Below are positions 8,416 through 17,445 of a stretch of 64,000 nucleotides of DNA, piece by piece. The position numbers and the translations under genes were made by a program. Source of the DNA: GCA-2731375 sp964631725 (GTDB lineage: Bacteria; Pseudomonadota; Alphaproteobacteria; GCA-2731375); assembly GCA_964631725.1 (NCBI GenBank), contig CAZVYX010000001.1, positions 124,001-188,000 on the forward strand. Reading direction: 5' to 3'. The number at the start of each line of letters is the position of its first letter. Position 1 is the first letter of the stretch. The notes under the pieces were generated by a model, which saw nothing but the letters and a program-made list of their open reading frames with translations, made no database searches and was not told where the DNA came from.

Positions 8416-9596
8416 TGGCTGGATTGTTCGTTCACGCCAGGGCCAAGCCAGTGAAATTCTTTGCTTAGCAGATCTTCACCCAGTGTGACGGATTTCAGCG
8501 TTTCGATGATTTTCGGAACCGCGTTGCCATCTCCGTAAGGATTGACCGTGCCGCTACAATCCGTGCCCATGGCCAGTTTGATAGTCGCCAATATTTCATC
8601 TGCCCGTGGCGGACAGTTAAAGACCGAGGACGCTTGCAACCGGCCCTTTTGCCGATCACCAATATTCACAGTCGGTTTGCCAAACGATGGCGCTTCATAA
8701 AGGCCGCTGGATGAATTTCCGACAACAGCGTCCACCTGGAAAAGGGCGCTTAGGTAGCGATGGTAACCAAGTGAGCTATAGGCTTTAACGTTGTCCCGAC
8801 TGTCGGCAAATTTTTCCAAAATATCGATCAGGATGCGCCCTTCCGGATCGGCATTTGGTTTGGTGAAGATGACACCAATGTCCTTGCCCAGCATGCTAAG
8901 GGCGTCCAAAAATTCCTGAAACTGTTGCTCCGATGACTGGGCGGCCAGCGTGACCGGATGGAAAGTCGCCATCAGGTTCTTGCGGCGAAACTTAAAGTCT
9001 AGATTCTGCGCCAACTCATGACGGCTCAATAATTTCAAAGACTTGATCTGATCAAGCGCGGGCGTGCCGACGACATAAACATGCTCGGGATTTTCCCCAA
9101 GTTGTCTTACCCGGGCGGCGGATTCTTCATTGGTGACAAAATGCAGGTGAGACATTTTTGTCAGGCTGTGGCGAATAGCTTCGTCGAACGCTCCTTGGGT
9201 TGTGTCGCCGCCGAACAGGTGAGCAATTGGAAGTTTCATAACCAGCGCGGTTTGAGCGGCCGCGAATATTTCAAATCGGTCGCCAGGCAATAGCAGTAGA
9301 TCTGGCTGAAGGCGGTCGAATGCATCGGAAAATCCAATGGTGCCCAGGCCCATTGATTTGGCAACCGACACCGTGGTGTCGCCTGAAACAAGCATCTCAA
9401 CCCGCTCGTCAATGTTAAGGCCATCTTCCTCTATCTCCTGATAAGTCATGCCGAATTCCGGCGAAAGATGCATGCCGGTCACGACCAGTTGGAGAACCAG
9501 GTCAGCGTCATCGTCGATGGCGCGGATCAATGATTTAAGCAGGCCATACTCGGCGCGGCTGCCTGATACGACGCAAATTTTTCGGGGTGGCATCAA
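8412..9596 (-). CDS. legG: Hydrolysing sugar-nucleotide 2-epimerase (LegG/NeuC family)
   Basis: This 394-residue GT-B-like epimerase has VVSGSRAEYGLLKSLI at the start, VTGMHLSPEFG, the LLLPGDRFE and AHLFGGDTTQGAFDEAIRH blocks and the GNSSSGLYEAPSFG motif of hydrolysing UDP/GDP-HexNAc 2-epimerases. In the Leg pathway this enzyme removes the nucleotide and inverts C2 to give the 2,4-diacetamido-2,4,6-trideoxymannose that LegI condenses. Length is normal. The 3' end overlaps legF by 4 nt; 19 bp separate it from the ATP-grasp gene upstream. Confidence 0.88.
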   Translation of the reverse strand: MMPPRKICVVSGSRAEYGLLKSLIRAIDDDADLVLQLVVTGMHLSPEFGMTYQEIEEDGLNIDERVEMLVSGDTTVSVAKSMGLGTIGFSDAFDRLQPDLLLLPGDRFEIFAAAQTALVMKLPIAHLFGGDTTQGAFDEAIRHSLTKMSHLHFVTNEESAARVRQLGENPEHVYVVGTPALDQIKSLKLLSRHELAQNLDFKFRRKNLMATFHPVTLAAQSSEQQFQEFLDALSMLGKDIGVIFTKPNADPEGRILIDILEKFADSRDNVKAYSSLGYHRYLSALFQVDAVVGNSSSGLYEAPSFGKPTVNIGDRQKGRLQASSVFNCPPRADEILATIKLAMGTDCSGTVNPYGDGNAVPKIIETLKSVTLGEDLLSKEFHWLGPGVNEQSSQ

Positions 9597-9615
9597 TTAA
9601 ATTCCAACTCGATTT

Positions 9616-10608
9616 TCAGCATCGCGGCGAGGAAATTTCGACCATTTCCTCGAAATACCTCACAATCCGGCCGCTATGCGGTTTGGGCGCTTCGTCGATA
9701 TTCAGCCCGCATAGCCGGCGCAATATCCGGATTGGTTCATTGATGCCGAAATGAGCGCGGAAAATCGTCGTGCCCGAAAATCTCGGGTTAATCTCAAAAA
9801 CGTAGGGCTGACCGTTTTTTAGCCGCAGTTGGATATTAAGCGGCCCGAATGGGTTCAATTTTTTTGCCACGCGCGTGCAGTAGCTTTCGATCTCGGGTGC
9901 CGGCTCACTATACGCAATGGACGTATTGCCGTCCTTCAATTGCCGACGGAGGGCACAGACACTGTCTAGGCGTCCATCAAAATGCAAGACGCCACACGTG
10001 TATTCACCGTCGTCGTCAGGCAGATATTCCTGAATGACCGGATCGTCAGTTTCATTAATCGCGGTTCTTAGCTGCTCTTTGTCGTGAATAACCGCAATCC
10101 CCCTGCTTCTAGCGCCAAATCGGGGTTTTACCAAAAGCGGAAAGCCTAGATCATCGACCGCCAGGCCCATGTCGGCCGGCAGCCAAGAACGTGGGGCAGG
10201 CAAACCCGCTTCTTGAAGGAATACTGCTGTCTGATATTTGTCCTTGCAGGTGCGAACGACATTTTCGGGGCTGACAATAGCGGTGCAACCTGTTCGCTTG
10301 CGCAATTCAGCGGCCCGTTTGGCCAATGGCAAAAGCTCGAAATCAGCACCTATAAAGAGAAATTTGCTACCATTTCGGTCAATTTCTTCACAAAGCCTGT
10401 CGAACCAATAATCCTCGCTGACATCCGGGTCCAAATAGTCAGGCAGCAATGCGCGGGTATTGCACCAATGAAAACCGATTGCAGTCTCAAAATAGTCAAG
10501 ACCGGCGATGGTCAATTCCAAATCAGGATCGCCCATGCGCAGGCATTTGATGATGCCCTGGCCAAACAGCGATCCGGCACCCGAGACCATGACGGGGACT
10601 TGCTTCAC
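9616..10608 (-). CDS. ATP-grasp ligase, carbamoyl-phosphate-synthase-like fold, unknown substrate
   Basis: The 330-residue protein has a pre-ATP-grasp Rossmann domain (VSGAGSLFGQGIIKCL) and an ATP-grasp core with FPLLVKPRFGARSRGIAV as the nucleotide-binding loop and FEINPRFSGTT as the metal-binding site. ATP-grasp enzymes join a carboxylate, via an acyl-phosphate, to an amine. Similar 'carbamoyl-phosphate-synthase-like' proteins occur in nonulosonate and flagellin-glycan clusters, where the reaction is not established to my knowledge. Its start overlaps the stop of the PHP gene (ATGA, 10605-10608), so the two are made together. A role in adding an acyl or amino-acyl group to the sugar amine is inference. 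Confidence 0.75.
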   Translation of the reverse strand: MKQVPVMVSGAGSLFGQGIIKCLRMGDPDLELTIAGLDYFETAIGFHWCNTRALLPDYLDPDVSEDYWFDRLCEEIDRNGSKFLFIGADFELLPLAKRAAELRKRTGCTAIVSPENVVRTCKDKYQTAVFLQEAGLPAPRSWLPADMGLAVDDLGFPLLVKPRFGARSRGIAVIHDKEQLRTAINETDDPVIQEYLPDDDGEYTCGVLHFDGRLDSVCALRRQLKDGNTSIAYSEPAPEIESYCTRVAKKLNPFGPLNIQLRLKNGQPYVFEINPRFSGTTIFRAHFGINEPIRILRRLCGLNIDEAPKPHSGRIVRYFEEMVEISSPRC

Positions 10609-11327
10609 AAGCCCAGCGCTCGTTTGACCTTGTCATGGCAATTGCCCAGTGAACTAACCTTATGCACATCGGACCCGAGAGAGACCAGCGGGTTGTATTT
10701 TTGTAATAGAACCAGCAAATTTTCGAGGACCGCCGTGTGGTAGGAGCTGTTGATTTCAAACGCGATGCTGGTCTTCGCCGCTTCCGCGATTAATTCATCA
10801 AAACATGAGATTGGAAACCTGCCAAAAGTTCTCAGGCTCATCCCACCAGCATGAGAGAGCACATCGGCCGCTCCTTCGTGCAATAGGCCCATCGTTGCCT
10901 CAAATTCTACGGCGTTGGCATCTGCCTCCGTAAAATCCCGCGCGGGCGCGGGGGGGGCATTTAGCCTGGGCAGGCCGTGGACACTCGCCAGCACGATATC
11001 TGCACAGTCGCGCATATCGTCCGAAATATCCAGATTTCCAGCGCGATCCAAGAGCTTAACCTCGAAGCCCCGAAAAACCTCCAACGTGTCGAGCTTTGCC
11101 GATTGCTCGTCGATTTCGGCAAAGAAAGCCGGGTAATAGTCACTGGTGTGGCGGGCATGCTCGGTGAAGGCGATCTCTGATAGACCGAGTTGAATGGCCT
11201 TTTCCAGCACCTCCTCAATCTCACCTTCGCCATCTGTCCATCGGGTGTGGATTTGAAAATCGCGGCTGATGTTTGATGCCGTTAGTTCGGAAAATCGAAA
11301 GAACTGCGGTTTTTTTGGGGCGCGCAC
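10605..11327 (-). CDS. PHP-domain metal-dependent hydrolase
   Basis: The 240-residue protein has the full PHP metal-binding set: FQIHTRWTDG (residues near 25, in place of the usual DxHxHTxxSDG), FTEHA, GFEVKLLD, SVHGLP, SHAGG, EINSS and GSDVH. PHP proteins hydrolyse phosphoesters using two or three metals; histidinol phosphatase is one example. It is coupled to the ATP-grasp gene by a 4-nt overlap and lies 3 bp after legI, so it belongs to the nonulosonate pathway by position. A dephosphorylation step in making the acyl donor or the sugar is possible but unproven. LegI also releases a substrate that may be phosphorylated in some pathways. Confidence 0.75.
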   Translation of the reverse strand: MRAPKKPQFFRFSELTASNISRDFQIHTRWTDGEGEIEEVLEKAIQLGLSEIAFTEHARHTSDYYPAFFAEIDEQSAKLDTLEVFRGFEVKLLDRAGNLDISDDMRDCADIVLASVHGLPRLNAPPAPARDFTEADANAVEFEATMGLLHEGAADVLSHAGGMSLRTFGRFPISCFDELIAEAAKTSIAFEINSSYHTAVLENLLVLLQKYNPLVSLGSDVHKVSSLGNCHDKVKRALGL

Positions 11328-11330
11328 AAA

Positions 11331-12401
11331 TCAATCCAGCTCGCCTGGATCAATGAACTCACCGGCTCTGTAGTTGCGGCTCGCCTGGCGGCCGAATAAT
11401 CGTTCCGCGGCCATGGGCGAGATGCCGGTCTCAGGCCGTAGTGCAGATAATTGCTCCTCGCGAAAAACGGTGCCAACGGGGATGTCACAGACCGCTACAA
11501 TGGCGCGCCGGGCGACTAATTTCACATCCGCTTCCGCGGGCGTCGGCATTTTGGCTTCGTCGCCTAAAGCCTCGCTTGCCTCACGGATGTCGCTTACCAT
11601 TCGTGGAAGGACCGATAGCGGAAGGGAGGCGGCATGGTCGGGACCGGGAAGCTCAGGATCGGGCGTTACATGCTTTTCAATAATTCGTGCGCCACGGGCC
11701 ACCGCCGCGATCGTTACCGAGCTTCCCAAAGTATGGTCGGAATAGCCAACGGGCAGCTCGAATGTGTTTTTAAGAGATTCCATGGCGCGAAGGTTTATCG
11801 CTGAAAAGGGTGCCGGATAGGCGGACGTGCAGTGCAGTATTGCAAGTTCGGGGCGATCCACGATTGCGATTCCCAAGCCATCCCAAACCGTTCTAATCAG
11901 TTTTAGTGCGGCTGAAATTTCATCAAGTGTTGCCATGCCGGTTGACATGATGAGAGGTAATTTCGACTGAGCGGCGGCTTTGAGCAGGAAATAGTTGGTC
12001 ACTTCACCAGACGGAATTTTCAGCAGCGGGACGCCAAGCTCTTGCAGGAATTGCACCGAAGGCACATCGAAAGGGGTCGAAATAAATGTAACGCCATTGT
12101 CAGCACATGCCTTCGCAATGACCCGAAAGTCGTCAAAGGACAGACGAATGCGTTCCAGCAACTCTTCCTGACCAGCAACGGACTGGTCCTTTTTCATATA
12201 TTCCGCCAACGGCGCGTCGGCCGCCACAACTGTCCTGCCCGAGACAAAAGTCTGGAACTTAATTGCATCCGCGCCGGACTGGGCGACTTGAGGAATGATC
12301 TCAAGCGCGCGGTCTAGAAAGCCGTCGTGGTTCGGGCCGACTTCCGCGATGATAAATGTGTGGCCAAGGGGCCAGAATTTCGAAATTGTTTTGTCACCCA
12401 T
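11331..12401 (-). CDS. legI: Nonulosonate synthase LegI (NeuB family)
   Basis: This 356-residue protein has the NeuB TIM barrel (IIAEVGPNHDGFLDRALE, GADAIKFQTF, ISTPFD, LKIPSGEVTN, YSDHTLG, IEKHVTPDPELPGPDHAASL) and a C-terminal SAF/antifreeze-like domain (RRAIVAVCDIPVGTVF). It condenses a 2,4-diacetamido-trideoxy-mannose with phosphoenolpyruvate to make the nine-carbon acid. Length is typical. It follows the methyltransferase gene by 5 bp. Choice between LegI and PseI rests on LegB, LegC and LegG nearby, since the family members look alike. Confidence 0.87.
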   Translation of the reverse strand: MGDKTISKFWPLGHTFIIAEVGPNHDGFLDRALEIIPQVAQSGADAIKFQTFVSGRTVVAADAPLAEYMKKDQSVAGQEELLERIRLSFDDFRVIAKACADNGVTFISTPFDVPSVQFLQELGVPLLKIPSGEVTNYFLLKAAAQSKLPLIMSTGMATLDEISAALKLIRTVWDGLGIAIVDRPELAILHCTSAYPAPFSAINLRAMESLKNTFELPVGYSDHTLGSSVTIAAVARGARIIEKHVTPDPELPGPDHAASLPLSVLPRMVSDIREASEALGDEAKMPTPAEADVKLVARRAIVAVCDIPVGTVFREEQLSALRPETGISPMAAERLFGRQASRNYRAGEFIDPGELD

Positions 12402-12406
12402 GGGGA

Positions 12407-13543
12407 TCAGCCGGCCTGCAAAAACACAGGCATAATCTTTGCGTCCTTGAGTGCGGGACGTTGGCGCAGGCTGGCGGCAATCTCGTCATGGAAGTTGACC
12501 GGAGAAATGAATATCGCGTCGAAACCCTCCAGAAGATCATCGTTGATATGGTGGATCGATTTCTTGATGCCCGGCAAATAACGGCCTGTTTTCAGTGAAT
12601 CGCTATCGAACACATCGATATCCATCTTTTCGCAGATTGTAGACAGATTTAATACATTGGCCAAGCCAGCGGAAGCGCCGATAAAGGCGGCTTTGCCCCC
12701 CTTATTCTGCTCGGCGAATTCATCCAGGCGCTGAAGGTTGGCCTGAAAATTCCGCTCGAACTGTTCGAGTAAAGGCTTCGTGCTTTCACACACCGCCGAT
12801 GGATCCGCCTCGGCTTTACGCGCGACGACCTGTAGCGCACCGAGATAATTCGCTTCGCTCACGCGCTCGAGACCCGTTCGCTTCATCAATGTGTCCAACG
12901 AATTCGGCGTGAAATAAGAGATATGTTCATGTACGCAAAGGCCGAGATCACCTTGGCGCAGACTATCTTCGCATTCCGGCATTTTTAGGAAAACGCGCCC
13001 GTCATCGGATAAATTATTGCGAACCGCCCGCAGGAAATCTTCGGGGTCTGGAACATGTTCAAGAACATTCAACGAGATGATGATCGGAAATTTGCGCCCA
13101 AGATCGGTTTCGGCTGTAAAATATTGCCGGTAAACGGTGATCTGGTCATTGTCCGGCTTTTCCTGAACCGCCGGGTCCACAAGCGAGACGCTGGCGGCGC
13201 CCATTTCGTGGATGTAATATTGGGCGTTGTAAAGTGTGCCACCGCCAACTTCGAGGACATCCAGCCCCGAAATGTCGCCGCAGGTTCGGCGAACGCCGTC
13301 CAGACTCAATTGGGCCAGATGATTGCCCCACTCGGACGAGCCCGGTGGCGAGGTCTGGAAGTAATAGTCGTCGCTTGCGTAGGAAGCGATGGCGGCTTCG
13401 GCTGCCGAGCTCTGAATTTGACGTATCATGCCAGCCGGATCGCGTTCAAATGTGAACGGATGGTTGTCGATTTCGGGAGCTGCCTGGGCCCCTTTCCAGA
13501 ATGGAATGTCTCCGACAGCACATTGTTTGGTGGTATCCGGCAT
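12407..13543 (-). CDS. SAM-dependent methyltransferase with C-terminal Methyltransf_14-like domain
   Basis: The 378-residue protein has a class I methyltransferase core (GLDVLEVGGGTLYNAQYY near residue 95, ISLNVLEHVPDPEDFLRAV) and a C-terminal Rossmann-like domain (AAFIGASAGLANVLNL, GRYLPGIKKSIHHI) that resembles the C-terminal half of sugar C-methyltransferases. The N-terminal Cys-rich zinc domain of that family is absent. It lies in the middle of the Leg operon, 5 bp before legI and 63 bp after legC. It may methylate the nonulosonate or its N-acetimidoyl group; N-methylated acetimidoyl forms of legionaminic acid are known in Legionella. The target is inferred only. Confidence 0.78.
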   Translation of the reverse strand: MPDTTKQCAVGDIPFWKGAQAAPEIDNHPFTFERDPAGMIRQIQSSAAEAAIASYASDDYYFQTSPPGSSEWGNHLAQLSLDGVRRTCGDISGLDVLEVGGGTLYNAQYYIHEMGAASVSLVDPAVQEKPDNDQITVYRQYFTAETDLGRKFPIIISLNVLEHVPDPEDFLRAVRNNLSDDGRVFLKMPECEDSLRQGDLGLCVHEHISYFTPNSLDTLMKRTGLERVSEANYLGALQVVARKAEADPSAVCESTKPLLEQFERNFQANLQRLDEFAEQNKGGKAAFIGASAGLANVLNLSTICEKMDIDVFDSDSLKTGRYLPGIKKSIHHINDDLLEGFDAIFISPVNFHDEIAASLRQRPALKDAKIMPVFLQAG

Positions 13544-13606
13544 TTTCAGCCTATTTTCCCTTTAGTTTCTACGGGAGCATCATTCTGGCACACGATAAAG
13601 AAAGGC

Positions 13607-14797
13607 TCATGCATGTTGTTTGTGGCGCCAGTCGAGAATAGCTTGGATGACGCAGCTTTGTTCGTTCTCTGTCAACGAAGAAGAGCATGGCAAGGAAAAG
13701 ACGCAGCCCGAAATTGACGCCGATGTACCATCAAGCCGGGATTGGCTGCCATTAAAAGGTTTCTGTTTTGACAGGCCACGCCAAAAAACCCGTGCGCCGA
13801 TGTTGTTGGCATTCAAGTGCCCGACGATGCTTTCGGCGTTTTCACGACTGTCGGCCAATACCGAATATAGCCAGCACGAACTCTCGGTCCCGTCTGGCGT
13901 GCGCATTGTCGTAAGATCGTTATGCCCCGCGATTGCTTGATCGTAGACCCTCGCGATTTGACGTTTGGCCGCGACCATTTCGTCCAGCCGTTCCATCTGC
14001 GCCAGACCCAACGCCGCGTTGATGTTTGTCATGCGGTAATTGTAGCCAATTTCATCGTGAATATAGTCAGGGCCCGGACGGGCTTGCGTGCTGAGGTGTT
14101 TGGCGCGCCGTGCCAGGTCTTCGTCGTTCGTTACGATCATGCCTCCGCCGCCGGCGGTAACCGTCTTGTTGCCATTAAAACTGAAGGTGCCGGCGCGGGC
14201 CAGCCCACCGACGGGTTTGCCATTGTATCTTGCACCGATGGCACCGGCGGCGTCTTCCAGCAACACAACATCCGCCCGCTGACAAATATCCCGCAGGCGG
14301 TCCATGTTAGCGGGCAGACCAAGAACATGGACGGCCAACACGGCCGAAATTTTGCGGCTGTCACGGTCCGCCGCCAATGCTTCTTCCACCAAGTCCGGAG
14401 ACAAGGTCCAGGTTTCCGGGTCAACATCGACAAAATAAGGCATAGCACCGGCATGGTGGACGGCATTGGCGGTTGCCGCAAAAGTCCAATCGGGAACGAT
14501 AACCTGATCGCCAGGCGTTACCCCGGCGCATGTTAACGCCAGATGCAGCGCAGCTGTGCCGTTGGAGGTCGCCACGCCAAATGCGCAACCGGCCAGGTCC
14601 GCCACTGTTTCTTCCAGTGCGATGACGTGCGGCCCGGCAGACGAAACCCAGTTGTCCTCGATGCATTCTGCGAGGTACTTCAGTTCGTTGCCGCGGAGGT
14701 CCGGCACCGCGAGAGGGATAAAATCAGTTGATTGGGGCAATGTCAGTTTTGGATTGTTTGGCGGCGCGCCGGCTGTAAGCGTTCGGAATTTTCCCAA
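13607..14797 (-). CDS. legC: PLP-dependent sugar aminotransferase LegC (DegT/DnrJ/EryC1/StrS)
   Basis: The protein has FIPLAVPDLRGNELKYL, NWVSSAGPHV, GVATSNGTAALHLAL, VLLEDAAGAIGARYNG and the PLP-lysine motif FSFNGNKTVTAGGGG, matching the LegC group that aminates the 4-keto sugar made by LegB. The open frame starts at a TTG (14797), giving 396 residues; the conserved part starts about 25 residues later and another TTG at 14740 is possible, so the start is uncertain. A 107-bp gap separates it from the upstream CDP-alcohol transferase gene. The family assignment is firm from the N-terminal block. Confidence 0.87.
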   Translation of the reverse strand: MGKFRTLTAGAPPNNPKLTLPQSTDFIPLAVPDLRGNELKYLAECIEDNWVSSAGPHVIALEETVADLAGCAFGVATSNGTAALHLALTCAGVTPGDQVIVPDWTFAATANAVHHAGAMPYFVDVDPETWTLSPDLVEEALAADRDSRKISAVLAVHVLGLPANMDRLRDICQRADVVLLEDAAGAIGARYNGKPVGGLARAGTFSFNGNKTVTAGGGGMIVTNDEDLARRAKHLSTQARPGPDYIHDEIGYNYRMTNINAALGLAQMERLDEMVAAKRQIARVYDQAIAGHNDLTTMRTPDGTESSCWLYSVLADSRENAESIVGHLNANNIGARVFWRGLSKQKPFNGSQSRLDGTSASISGCVFSLPCSSSLTENEQSCVIQAILDWRHKQHA

Positions 14798-14904
14798 GCT
14801 GCCGCAGCGCGGGTGACTCTATTACACGTCGCCGCGAGACGTTTTCATACGATGTCCGAGCCCCGCGTGTCAATGGTTGCGACCCTGATTTCAAAACCGC
14901 GGGA

Positions 14905-15687
14905 TCAAGGTTCCGGCGTTTGGACTCGCGCACTTTTGCTTTTCCGCCCACGGTTTAGAATGGCGCCTGATTCCATCATGGTGCTAACAATCCACAGCAA
15001 ATTGGGAATTAGCTGAGACAGAGTGGAAATCGTATAGAAACCGATAACGGCCCATTTGGCGTCGGGAAACAACAGCGCAAGTATCGCCAGGAAGTAGCCG
15101 TTCACTACGAACAAGACCAATTTGGCTTGAATAGCCCTTGGCATCGCGGCTTTATCCTGCTCTTCCGCGGTCAGTTCCCCACTCAGGTTAACCATCCATT
15201 CGCGAAAAAAACTCAAACGGTTGCGGACCATCTGATTGCAGATATCGGCAATGGCAATTGCCGCGCCCAGGATGATCAAGGCCGGCTCATCGAAGTATAA
15301 CCAGCTGCCAATGCCAAGGAAAAATGCAGATAGCGACGGATAGATAATATCGGCAACGCCGTCGGCGAATTTACCATAGTAGGTCGCCTTGTCTTGTACC
15401 CGCGCCAAATTACCATCAACGCAATCGAGGACGGTACCCACGTAATAAATGGCGACCGAAATCTGCCAAAGTAGCGGGATTGGTGAAATCAATAAAGCGA
15501 CGCCGACAATTGCGATCCACGTCCTGGTGTTGGTCATGCGGTTCGCGGTCCAGCCCCTGTTGTGAAAAAATGGTGTAACAAGGTTGGCCGATGGCCGGGC
15601 AAATTTCGAGACGAATGGATGGACTTCGATGTTCGGATCAATCGAGTTCCTGACGTCCGTCACGGTAATTTTTTCAGTTGCCATCAT
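14905..15687 (-). CDS. CDP-alcohol phosphatidyltransferase family membrane protein
   Basis: The 260-residue protein carries the family signature D-x2-DG-x2-AR-x8-G-x3-D-x3-D, seen as DCVDGNLARV then YYGKFADGVADII, and about six hydrophobic segments. Such enzymes transfer a phospho-alcohol from a CDP-activated donor at the membrane. It is the first gene of the minus-strand glycan operon, so decoration or lipid anchoring of the glycan is plausible. A paralogue with the same NRGWTAN block lies at 46917-47729. Substrate is unknown. Start is ATG at 15687 or 15684. Confidence 0.8.
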   Translation of the reverse strand: MMATEKITVTDVRNSIDPNIEVHPFVSKFARPSANLVTPFFHNRGWTANRMTNTRTWIAIVGVALLISPIPLLWQISVAIYYVGTVLDCVDGNLARVQDKATYYGKFADGVADIIYPSLSAFFLGIGSWLYFDEPALIILGAAIAIADICNQMVRNRLSFFREWMVNLSGELTAEEQDKAAMPRAIQAKLVLFVVNGYFLAILALLFPDAKWAVIGFYTISTLSQLIPNLLWIVSTMMESGAILNRGRKSKSARVQTPEP

Positions 15688-16055
15688 TGATCATTCAGAG
15701 TTGAGGCATGCGAGAATTTCGTGGACCCGCATGTTGGAAAAAATGTAGCTGACAGCGTTCAAATTTGGACGCGCCTCAACCAAATCGCCATATTGACGTT
15801 GGGCAGCATCTTATTTGCAATCTAATCAAAATCAAGGGGCGCCGATGTCCGGTCGATGTGTCCAGTTGCATTTGGCTTGGTTCGACCATTTCCCGAAGCC
15901 CTGAAATCACCCCAAAGGGAGTTGTGCTCTATAGTTATCGGCATGGATTTGATGGCGATTTGATGGGGGGTCTTGAGGCGATTTCTTGGGTAGCCATATC
16001 CGCACGTGCGGTATAGTCTCGGTCAAATAACCGCAAATTCGAAACGACCCTGGAG
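15688..16055. promoter_or_regulatory. Divergent intergenic region between glycan operon and DUF4910 gene
   Basis: This 368-bp gap separates the minus-strand Leg cluster from the plus-strand DUF4910 gene and must hold promoters for both. A perfect 12-bp palindrome CCGCACGTGCGG lies at 16000-16011, immediately before TATAGT at 16012-16017, which resembles a -10 hexamer placed 38 bp before the plus-strand start. I see no coding sequence. The regulator that would bind the palindrome is unknown. Confidence 0.4.
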
Positions 16056-17378
16056 ATGCCGGAGATGCAACAGGACGCAGCCCCGTCGACTTCGGCCACG
16101 CATTACCCAATGCACAAATGGGCGACGGACCTTTTTCCCATATGCCGTAGCATAACCGGCGCGGGCGTTCGGGAAACCCTGGCTTACCTTTCGGAACTTC
16201 TGCCGGCGTTGACGGTTCATGAGGTAGCGTCCGGAACCAAGGCTTTCGACTGGGAGGTTCCTGACGAATGGAATATTCGCGAGGCCTATATCGAGGACGA
16301 AAGTGGCAGGCGCATCGTTGATTTCAAAGACAGTAATCTTCATGTCGTCGGCTATAGCGAACCCGTCGATCAGTGGATGGACCTTACGGCGCTGGACGAA
16401 CATCTCTACTCCCGGTCCGACCTGCCGGACGCCATTCCTTATGTCACCTCCTACTACAAGCGTCGATGGGGCTTCTGTCTTACGGACAAACAGCGAAAAA
16501 GCCTGGCGCCTGGCCGATACCGCGCCTATGTGGACAGCACCATCGCCCCTGGTGTCTTGAACTATGGCGAATTGATTTTGCCCGGTAAGAGCGATCAAGA
16601 GATATTTTTATCAACCTATATTTGCCACCCCTCACTGGGCAACAACGAATTATCAGGACCGGCTGTTACTGCGGCTCTCGCCAAATGGCTGATGTCCCTG
16701 CCCGACCGCCGCTTTACCTACCGTATCATTTTCATTCCCGAGCGCATCGGTTCCCTGGTTTATCTCAGCCGTCACATGAAAGAGATGAAAGAAAAAACAA
16801 TTGCCGGTTTCAATATTACCTGCATTGGCGACGAGCGTACCTATTCCTATCTAGCTTCCAGGAAAGGCGGCACCTTGGCCGACCGAGTAGCTCTTCATGT
16901 CCTTGGCCATCATGCGCCCGGTTTTGACCGGTATACCTTCATGGATCGCGGCAGCGACGAAATTCAATACTGCGCACCTGGCATCGATCTGCCGGTTGCC
17001 ACGATCATGCGCAGTAAATTCGACAGCTATCCCGAATACCATACCTCGCTGGACGATCTTTCGGTCATTAGCCAGCGTGGGCTGGAAGGCGGGCTTTCGG
17101 TCTTGCAGAATTGCCTGTTGGCGTTGGAGGCGAACCGGGTCTGGCGGATGAATATTCTTTGCGAGCCGCAGCTTAGCAAGAGGGGGCTATATCCAGATAT
17201 CGGCGTTAGCGGTATGCATCAGTACGATAGATCATTGGTCGATGTTATCGCCTATTTGGATGGGCAAACCGATTTGTTGGCGATTGCCGATACCGTGGGG
17301 GTCGAGGTGTTGCAATGCGCCGAAATCGTTGCGACCCTGGCACGAGAAGGACTGGCAGAAGAAGTGAGTCATCGTTGA
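16056..17378 (+). CDS. DUF4910 family zinc-peptidase-like protein of glycan clusters
   Basis: The 440-residue protein matches the DUF4910/DUF2172 family, which has an M28-like aminopeptidase fold. Putative metal or active-site blocks are FLSTYICHPSLGNNELSG, FIPERIGSL, RGSDEIQYCAPG and SYPEYHTSLDD, the last giving a His near the end of the catalytic domain. The C-terminal 60 residues (VDVIAYLDGQTDLLAIADT) look like a winged-helix domain. No signal peptide, so cytoplasmic. Family members recur in O-antigen and capsule loci without a defined role. It is divergent from the Leg operon. Starts at 16056 or 16065 are both possible. Confidence 0.75.
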   Translation: MPEMQQDAAPSTSATHYPMHKWATDLFPICRSITGAGVRETLAYLSELLPALTVHEVASGTKAFDWEVPDEWNIREAYIEDESGRRIVDFKDSNLHVVGYSEPVDQWMDLTALDEHLYSRSDLPDAIPYVTSYYKRRWGFCLTDKQRKSLAPGRYRAYVDSTIAPGVLNYGELILPGKSDQEIFLSTYICHPSLGNNELSGPAVTAALAKWLMSLPDRRFTYRIIFIPERIGSLVYLSRHMKEMKEKTIAGFNITCIGDERTYSYLASRKGGTLADRVALHVLGHHAPGFDRYTFMDRGSDEIQYCAPGIDLPVATIMRSKFDSYPEYHTSLDDLSVISQRGLEGGLSVLQNCLLALEANRVWRMNILCEPQLSKRGLYPDIGVSGMHQYDRSLVDVIAYLDGQTDLLAIADTVGVEVLQCAEIVATLAREGLAEEVSHR

Positions 17379-17445
17379 CCGGAATGCGCTTCTCGAGAAT
17401 GGCAAATGGAGTAACTGATATATCCAGCCGACGAATTCAACTGCT

